NCBI RefSeq assembly: GCF_052065755.1
Contig: NZ_JBQHTK010000017.1
Span: 3,763 to 67,762, forward strand
DNA from: Allocoprococcus sp004560705
GTDB taxonomy: Bacteria > Bacillota > Clostridia > Lachnospirales > Lachnospiraceae
DNA length: 64,000 nucleotides
Reading direction: 5' to 3'
Part shown: positions 59,601 through 64,000 of the stretch, in pieces
Layout of the letters: every line of letters starts with the position of its first letter
Position numbering within the stretch: position 1 is the stretch's first letter
The notes under the pieces: model-generated
What the model was told of the DNA's origin: nothing
Database searches by the model: none
What the model saw: only the letters and a program-made list of their open reading frames with translations
Made by a program: the position numbers and the translations under genes

Positions 59601-59630
59601 AAAGTTACAGAATGAAGAATCTGTAACTTT
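59601..59630. repeat. 11-bp perfect inverted repeat upstream of fucO
   Basis: aaagttacaga (59601-59611) / tctgtaacttt (59620-59630), 8-nt centre. Placed just upstream of the presumed -35 region, where an activator would bind; the -35 itself is poor. Confidence 0.6.
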
Positions 59631-59688
59631 TGACAAATAATTATCTTGAAAAATTCTGAAATGAAGCCGAAAGGGCTTCCGGGGAAAA

Positions 59689-59717
59689 TTGACATTTCCG
59701 AAGAATTGACTTATAGT
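59689..59717 (+). promoter_or_regulatory. Promoter of the MATE gene
   Basis: -35 TTGACA (59689-59694), 17-bp spacer, -10 TATAGT (59712-59717). Confidence 0.85.
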
Positions 59718-59743
59718 GATTAGTGGTAAAGGGGGATGAGGAT

Positions 59744-61090
59744 TTGAATAAGAATAAATATGAGATTGATATGTGTAATGGCACCATTATGGATAAATTG
59801 GTTTCTTTTTCATTGCCGCTTATGCTTTCCGGGATTCTGCAGCTGATGTTTAATGCGGTAGATGGCATTGTGGTGGGGAGATTCGCGGGAAGTCAGGCAC
59901 TGGCGGCGGTCGGCTCGACCACAGCGCTGATCAATATGTTCGTGAATCTGTTTATGGGGATTTCACTTGGGACAAATGTACTGGCTGCCAGGTTTTTTGC
60001 CGCGGGAAAAGACCGGCAGATGTCGGAAACGGTTCATACTTCGATCGCATTTGCCGCAATCAGCGGAATCGTGATGGTCTTTGTGGGAATATTTTTTTCA
60101 AAATTTGCACTTGAGCTGATGGCGACACCGGCAGACGTTATCGAGCAGTCCACACTTTATATGCGTATCTATTTTCTGGGGATGCCTTTTTTTATGTTAT
60201 ATAATTACGGGGCAGCCATTTTGCGGGCGGTCGGCGATACAAAACGTCCTCTGATCTTCTTGATCATATCCGGCGTGATCAATGCGGTTTTGAATATGAT
60301 TCTGGTTATCGTGTTCCATCTGGCCGTTGCGGGGGTTGCGATTGCGACCGTGTTTTCCCAGATGATTTCCTGTATTTTGGTGTTGCGCTGTCTATATCGG
60401 TCAGAAGGAAGCTATCAGTTCCGCTTCTCCAAACTCATGCTGAAGGGCTGCTATTTGAAACAGATATTCCAGGTAGGTGTGCCGGCCGGGATACAGAGTA
60501 CGGTCATCAATTTCTCCAATGTGCTTCTGCAGTCCTCGGTGAATTCGTTCGGTTCGATCGCAATGGCAGGTTATACGGCGGCAAATAATATTCTGGGATT
60601 CCTTTTTGTGTCGGTCAATTCGGTGACGCAGGCATGCATGAGTTTCACAAGCCAGAATTACGGAGTCAGAAAATGGAAGCGAATGGATAAGATTCTGGTG
60701 GACTGTATGATTCTGAGTATGATTGTTGCGCTGGTACTTGGAGGAGGATCTTACATATTTGGCAGTCAGATTCTAAGAATTTATACGGAGAATGAAGAAG
60801 TGATCCGCTGTGGAATGGAGATCCTTTCGTATACAACACTTACTTATTTTCTGTGCGGATTTATGGATCTGTTTCCGGGAGCCATGCGCGGCATGGGATT
60901 TTCCGCAGCGCCGATGATGCTTTCTATCGTTGGAACTGTAGGAACCCGAATTGTGTGGATATTTGGCATTTTCCCACGTTACAGGTCCCTTTCGGTGCTG
61001 TTTATCTCTTATCCTGTATCGTGGATTCTGACGATTGCCATGCAGGTAGTGTGCTTTTTCATCGTCAGGAGAAAGGTGCATGAAAAATAA
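59744..61090 (+). CDS. MATE-family multidrug efflux transporter
   Basis: About 448 residues from the TTG at 59744 (GGGGG at 8 nt); an upstream in-frame GTG has no ribosome site. Twelve hydrophobic helices; N-terminal half has MDKLVSFSLPLMLSGIL and FNAVDGIVVGRFAGSQALAA, family motifs of the MATE/NorM-DinF group; QSTVINFSNVLLQSSVNSFG starts the second half. Cation-coupled export of drugs or metabolites. Its stop overlaps the next gene's ATG (TAATG). Own promoter. Confidence 0.95.
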   Translation: MNKNKYEIDMCNGTIMDKLVSFSLPLMLSGILQLMFNAVDGIVVGRFAGSQALAAVGSTTALINMFVNLFMGISLGTNVLAARFFAAGKDRQMSETVHTSIAFAAISGIVMVFVGIFFSKFALELMATPADVIEQSTLYMRIYFLGMPFFMLYNYGAAILRAVGDTKRPLIFLIISGVINAVLNMILVIVFHLAVAGVAIATVFSQMISCILVLRCLYRSEGSYQFRFSKLMLKGCYLKQIFQVGVPAGIQSTVINFSNVLLQSSVNSFGSIAMAGYTAANNILGFLFVSVNSVTQACMSFTSQNYGVRKWKRMDKILVDCMILSMIVALVLGGGSYIFGSQILRIYTENEEVIRCGMEILSYTTLTYFLCGFMDLFPGAMRGMGFSAAPMMLSIVGTVGTRIVWIFGIFPRYRSLSVLFISYPVSWILTIAMQVVCFFIVRRKVHEK

Positions 61091-61512
61091 TGAAAAAGTT
61101 TTTTATAATCATATTGGTTAGTGCAGTTACGTTTTTATCAGGATGCGGAAATGCCAAGAGTTCGATAGAAAATACAGAAACAGCCGGTGAGGACATCTGT
61201 GAAAATGAATTAGAAGGATTGATTATGGAAAATTTGCAGGGCTGCGTAAGTACGGGTGATGCCACCAGCAGTAATCCTTTTGACTATATGGATAATGAAT
61301 ACTATGAAAATATAAAGTCTCTGGGAGAAGATGCAATCCCTGTGCTGCTTGAAGGACATCATAATGGACAGTACAGTGGTCTGATTGATTATCTTGCTAT
61401 GTATTTAGTCTGGGATATTTCAGGAAATACAGCTGCCGAGGAGCTGGGGCAATGTGAAAATGCAGAGCAAATGTACGATGCGTGGATAGAGTTTTACTCC
61501 TCCAATCAGTAG
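61090..61512 (+). CDS. Small lipoprotein coupled to the MATE gene
   Basis: 140 residues. Signal sequence with lipobox LSGC (Cys about residue 19). The mature part contains IKSLGEDAIPVLLEGHHNGQ, a HEAT-repeat-like stretch, and a C-terminal helix (AEQMYDAWIEFYSSNQ). No known family. Start overlaps the MATE stop, so translation is coupled and a functional link is plausible. Confidence 0.75.
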   Translation: MKKFFIIILVSAVTFLSGCGNAKSSIENTETAGEDICENELEGLIMENLQGCVSTGDATSSNPFDYMDNEYYENIKSLGEDAIPVLLEGHHNGQYSGLIDYLAMYLVWDISGNTAAEELGQCENAEQMYDAWIEFYSSNQ

Positions 61513-61514
61513 GC

Positions 61515-61549
61515 AGACTTTCTGGAATTTATTTTTCAGAAAGTCTTTG
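61515..61549 (+). terminator. Terminator after the MATE-lipoprotein pair
   Basis: agactttctg (61515-61524) / cagaaagtct (61537-61546), then ttg; perfect 10-bp stem, short T tail. Confidence 0.7.
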
Positions 61550-61560
61550 AAAACAGTATG

Positions 61561-62121
61561 TTATGATAAAACATCCAGCTCTGTAAACAGTTTCTCAAGT
61601 CTGGCGGGCATGGCTTTTACCAGCATGCGTGCCAGTTCTTCGGAGCTTGATTTCATGCCGCTCAGCACCCATTTGACCGTCATGTAAATGGAGCTCTGAC
61701 AGTACATTTCCAGAAGAAAACGGATCTCGCTGTCCGGAGCATGACCGGTCTTTCTTCGGATCAGATCGGAATAGAATTCTAAAATCAGTTCGAAATCATG
61801 TTCTTTCAGAGAATTTTGCGCATCGGACCGGAAAGCAGCAGCGAAAAATACCCGCTCTTCCTGTATGTAATCGAATTTTCGTTTCAGTCCTTCAAATATT
61901 GTCTCGCCGCTTCCCATATGTTCAAAGGATTTCAGAAGAAGCTTATCAAAATACCAGTTGATCAGGTCATATTTGTCAAGAAAATTGCGGTAAAAGGTCT
62001 GGCGTGTCAGCCCGCAGTTCTCCACGATCTGACGAATAGTAATGTCATCGACAGAGGTGGTCTTCATACATTGTTTGATGGATTCGGCCAGTCGGTATTT
62101 CGTAGTTTCTGATTTTGCCAT
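61561..62121 (-). CDS. TetR/AcrR-family regulator (DhaS-like)
   Basis: About 186 residues; GAGGAG 8 nt before the ATG at 62121. N-terminal HTH: RLAESIKQCMKTTSVDDITI and RQIVENCGLTRQTFYRNF, then DKYDLINWYFDKL and a ligand-binding helical C-terminal domain of the DhaS type. Convergent with the MATE operon. Its target is not apparent; the pump is a candidate by proximity only. Confidence 0.9.
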   Translation of the reverse strand: MAKSETTKYRLAESIKQCMKTTSVDDITIRQIVENCGLTRQTFYRNFLDKYDLINWYFDKLLLKSFEHMGSGETIFEGLKRKFDYIQEERVFFAAAFRSDAQNSLKEHDFELILEFYSDLIRRKTGHAPDSEIRFLLEMYCQSSIYMTVKWVLSGMKSSSEELARMLVKAMPARLEKLFTELDVLS

Positions 62122-62201
62122 GTTCATGTCTCCTCAGCGTTTTTCATTAACTCCATTAATAAAAATATATACTATTTCAGTCCCTTCCGTCAACCGAAGA
62201 T

Positions 62202-62297
62202 ATGGAATTGACAGAAGAAGAAAAGCAATTTATGATGGAAGGAGATTATGAAAATAATCAAAGAATATCAAAATGTGAAATGACGGATGTCATATAA
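62202..62297 (+). pseudogene. Small open stretch or gene relic
   Basis: ATG at 62202 to TAA gives 31 residues beginning MELTEEEKQFMMEGDYENNQ, reminiscent of the first residues of aconitase-X type proteins, then ends. No strong ribosome site. May be the truncated start of a lost gene. Confidence 0.25.
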
Positions 62298-62320
62298 CAT
62301 GTAAAAGGAAGCAGACAAGA

Positions 62321-63220
62321 ATGAAAGGGAAGAAATTATTGATTCTGGCGCTGGCACTTACCTTGCTTGGCGCCGGCTGCCAAAAGACAGACACAGGAAA
62401 TGAGCCTGAAAGTGAGAAAACGGAGCAGAGAATTACAGAAGAGAAAATAGAAGAGGAAGAAAGCACAGAGAATCCGCAGGCAGGAGAAGGGGAAGACTCC
62501 GGGAAGGACTCTGAACCGGAAACTGAGCCGGAGCCCGGAGAAGACAGCGGGCAGGCAGATGTGGAATCACCGGAAACCAATCCGAGGAACGGATATCTGA
62601 TCGCTATTGATGCCGGGCATCAGAGGCAGGGAAACAGCGAACAGGAGCCGGTCGGGCCGGGAGCCTCCCAGACCAAGGCAAAGGTTGCAGGCGGAACAAG
62701 CGGCATTGTAACAGGAATTCCTGAGTACGAACTGACGTTGCAGGTTTCTCTGAAACTCAGGGATGAGCTTTTAAACCGTGGGTATCGGGTGCTGATGATC
62801 CGCGAGACGAACGACGTAAACATTTCCAATGCTGAGCGCGCAAAGATGGCAAATGAGGACGGGGCGGATGCCTTTATTCGTATTCATGCAAACGGTTCTG
62901 ATTCCGGTAGTGCACAGGGGATGATGACGATCTGCCAGACTCCGGAAAACCCGTATAACGGCGCACTTTATTCACAGAGCAGGAATCTGGCGGAGTGTAT
63001 TCTGAACTGTGCCGTCGAGGCGACAGGTGCAAGAATCGAACGGGTCTGGGAGACGGACACGATGAGCGGGATCAACTGGGCTGAAGTGCCGACCACAATC
63101 TTCGAGATGGGGTATATGACGAATCCGGAGGAAGATAAACGGATGGCAACGGATGAATATCAGAACCAGATCGTGACCGGTGTCGCGAATGGAATGGACC
63201 GATATTTTGGAATCCAGTAA
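62321..63220 (+). CDS. N-acetylmuramoyl-L-alanine amidase lipoprotein
   Basis: 299 residues. Signal peptide with lipobox GAGC (Cys about residue 20), a ~70-residue Glu/Pro-rich linker, then an Amidase_3 (zinc) domain: YLIAIDAGHQRQGN with the zinc His, YELTLQVSLKLRDELLNRGY, IRETNDVNISNAERAK, FIRIHANGS (second His), and FEMGYMTNPEED with catalytic Glu. Cleaves peptidoglycan stem peptides from glycan; membrane-anchored. AAAGGAAG precedes the ATG. Confidence 0.95.
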   Translation: MKGKKLLILALALTLLGAGCQKTDTGNEPESEKTEQRITEEKIEEEESTENPQAGEGEDSGKDSEPETEPEPGEDSGQADVESPETNPRNGYLIAIDAGHQRQGNSEQEPVGPGASQTKAKVAGGTSGIVTGIPEYELTLQVSLKLRDELLNRGYRVLMIRETNDVNISNAERAKMANEDGADAFIRIHANGSDSGSAQGMMTICQTPENPYNGALYSQSRNLAECILNCAVEATGARIERVWETDTMSGINWAEVPTTIFEMGYMTNPEEDKRMATDEYQNQIVTGVANGMDRYFGIQ

Positions 63221-63241
63221 GGAAGAAAAAGGAACAGTATT

Positions 63242-63820
63242 ATGGAAAATAGTATTACGATCCGCACAGCGCGGGAAGAGGATGCAGAGGAATTGTTGAA
63301 GATCTACGAACCTTACGTCAGAGAAACGGCAGTCACTTTTGAATATAAAGTGCCTGAAGTAGAAGAATTTACCGCAAGAATCCGGAAAACTCTGTGCCGC
63401 TATCCCTATCTGGTGGCGATGCAGGGAGAGGATATTGTCGGTTATACCTATGCTTCACCGTTTCATGAAAGGAAAGCATATGACTGGGCGGTCGAAGTAT
63501 CTGTTTATGTGAAACGGGATAAACGGAAGCTTGGAATCGGACGGAAGTTGTATCAGGCACTAGAGAGCGAACTGAAGAAGATGAACATCGTAAATGTGAA
63601 TGCCTGCATCGCGTACCCGGCATCCGAAGACCGCTATCTGACCGACGACAGTGTGAGATTTCATGAAAGAATGGGATATCAGATGGTGGGAAGGTTTCAT
63701 AAGTGTGGATATAAGTTTCACCGTTGGTATGACATGGTGTGGATGGAGAAGCATATCGGGGAACATCTGGAGAATCAGCCGGAAGTGGTTGATTTTGGTT
63801 CTGTCCGGCATGGCGGATAA
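63242..63820 (+). CDS. GNAT N-acetyltransferase (phosphinothricin acetyltransferase-like)
   Basis: 192 residues. ITIRTAREEDAEELLKIYEPYV and TVTFEYK-type segment TAVTFEYKVPE place it near the phosphinothricin/methionine-sulfoximine acetyltransferase group; acetyl-CoA motif A is VEVSVYVKRDKRKLGIGRKLYQ, and VRFHERMGYQMVGRFHKCGYK the closing region. Substrate unknown. AAAGGAAC precedes the ATG. Last intact gene before the poor-quality end. Confidence 0.92.
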   Translation: MENSITIRTAREEDAEELLKIYEPYVRETAVTFEYKVPEVEEFTARIRKTLCRYPYLVAMQGEDIVGYTYASPFHERKAYDWAVEVSVYVKRDKRKLGIGRKLYQALESELKKMNIVNVNACIAYPASEDRYLTDDSVRFHERMGYQMVGRFHKCGYKFHRWYDMVWMEKHIGEHLENQPEVVDFGSVRHGG

Positions 63821-63888
63821 ATTATTGTTCATGTGTCTGGGGGGTTACGGACCCAGAGAAGAAAATAGTCAAAAAAACCGAGAGACAT

Positions 63889-63901
63889 GGGGGGGGGGGG
63901 G
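63889..63901. other. 13-G homopolymer near the window end
   Basis: Thirteen G residues in a row, followed by more G-rich text and no recognisable gene to 64000. Such runs are typical sequencing/assembly artefacts at contig ends; nothing after about 63830 is annotated. Confidence 0.8.
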
Positions 63902-64000
63902 TGTTTGGGCCTTTGTTGGGCTGAAACGGGTGCCGGGGGGGTGGGCGCTGTTTATATTAATTAAAAAAACGCCCAGAAATTAAAAATTTGCTCTTGCCGG

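Noticed and set aside
63663..63983. 106-residue open frame at the window end
   Set aside because: Overlaps the acetyltransferase in another frame and runs through the G homopolymer.

Overview
The window looks like the chromosome of a low-to-mid GC Gram-positive anaerobe of the Clostridia, most likely a Lachnospiraceae gut commensal. Signs are strong AGGAGG-type ribosome sites, class III (anaerobic) ribonucleotide reductase, the Firmicutes-type long fructose-bisphosphatase, HPr kinase, long-form HPF, lipoproteins with clear lipoboxes, iron-dependent lactaldehyde reductase and the absence of respiratory genes. The species was not identified.

Layout. (1) 1-2760 is an AT-rich accessory segment: a putative plasmid/phage-type replication initiator with an inverted repeat and 9-bp repeats upstream, a two-helix membrane protein with a Lys/Glu-rich stalk, and a small XRE regulator behind a palindromic operator. 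It stops at the 3' end of a tRNA-Trp gene (2796-2866, minus), as integrated elements often do. (2) 3403-10523 carries nrdD, a lipoprotein, and then an overlapping run nrdG-thiE-HAD phosphatase-thiD-threonine aldolase. (3) 10599-15544 is a MarR-regulated heterodimeric ABC exporter with its operators visible. (4) 15558-20702 on the minus strand holds a SulP transporter, pyrG and a DUF1846 protein. (5) 20797-26832 on the plus strand holds ftsH, uvrC, hprK and a ROK glucokinase. (6) 26933-34638 is mostly minus: class A PBP, hpf, a PsiE-like membrane protein, a PAP2 phosphatase and typA, with yigZ on the plus strand. (7) 34869-48745 on the plus strand holds a double-OB-fold protein, dapA, dapB, fbp, a lipoprotein, a eukaryotic-type hisA, secA, prfB (programmed frameshift), an ACT regulator, hom, an ApgM-like enzyme and lysC. 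(8) 48832-57699 holds an XRE regulator, a CYTH enzyme, a DJ-1 protein, a lipoprotein, and the protein quality-control run tig-clpP-clpX-lon-engB. (9) 57700-58390 is a strange palindrome-rich stretch with a decayed XRE gene. (10) 58394-63820 holds fucO with a Rex-like site, a MATE pump with a lipoprotein, a TetR regulator, a cell-wall amidase lipoprotein and a GNAT acetyltransferase. The last ~180 bp contain a 13-G run and look like a poor-quality contig end.

Most of the window is housekeeping. The parts most worth a second look are the integrated element with its possible origin and antisense RNA, the two large palindromic structures near 57.7-58.4 kb, the hexad cysteine tail on Lon, the ApgM-like enzyme sitting where a homoserine kinase is expected, the eukaryotic-type HisA standing alone, the tandem-OB protein lacking an SSB tail, and several operators (NrdR-like, MarR, Rex-like) legible from sequence. 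No CRISPR array, rRNA, insertion sequence or clearly new defence system was found.
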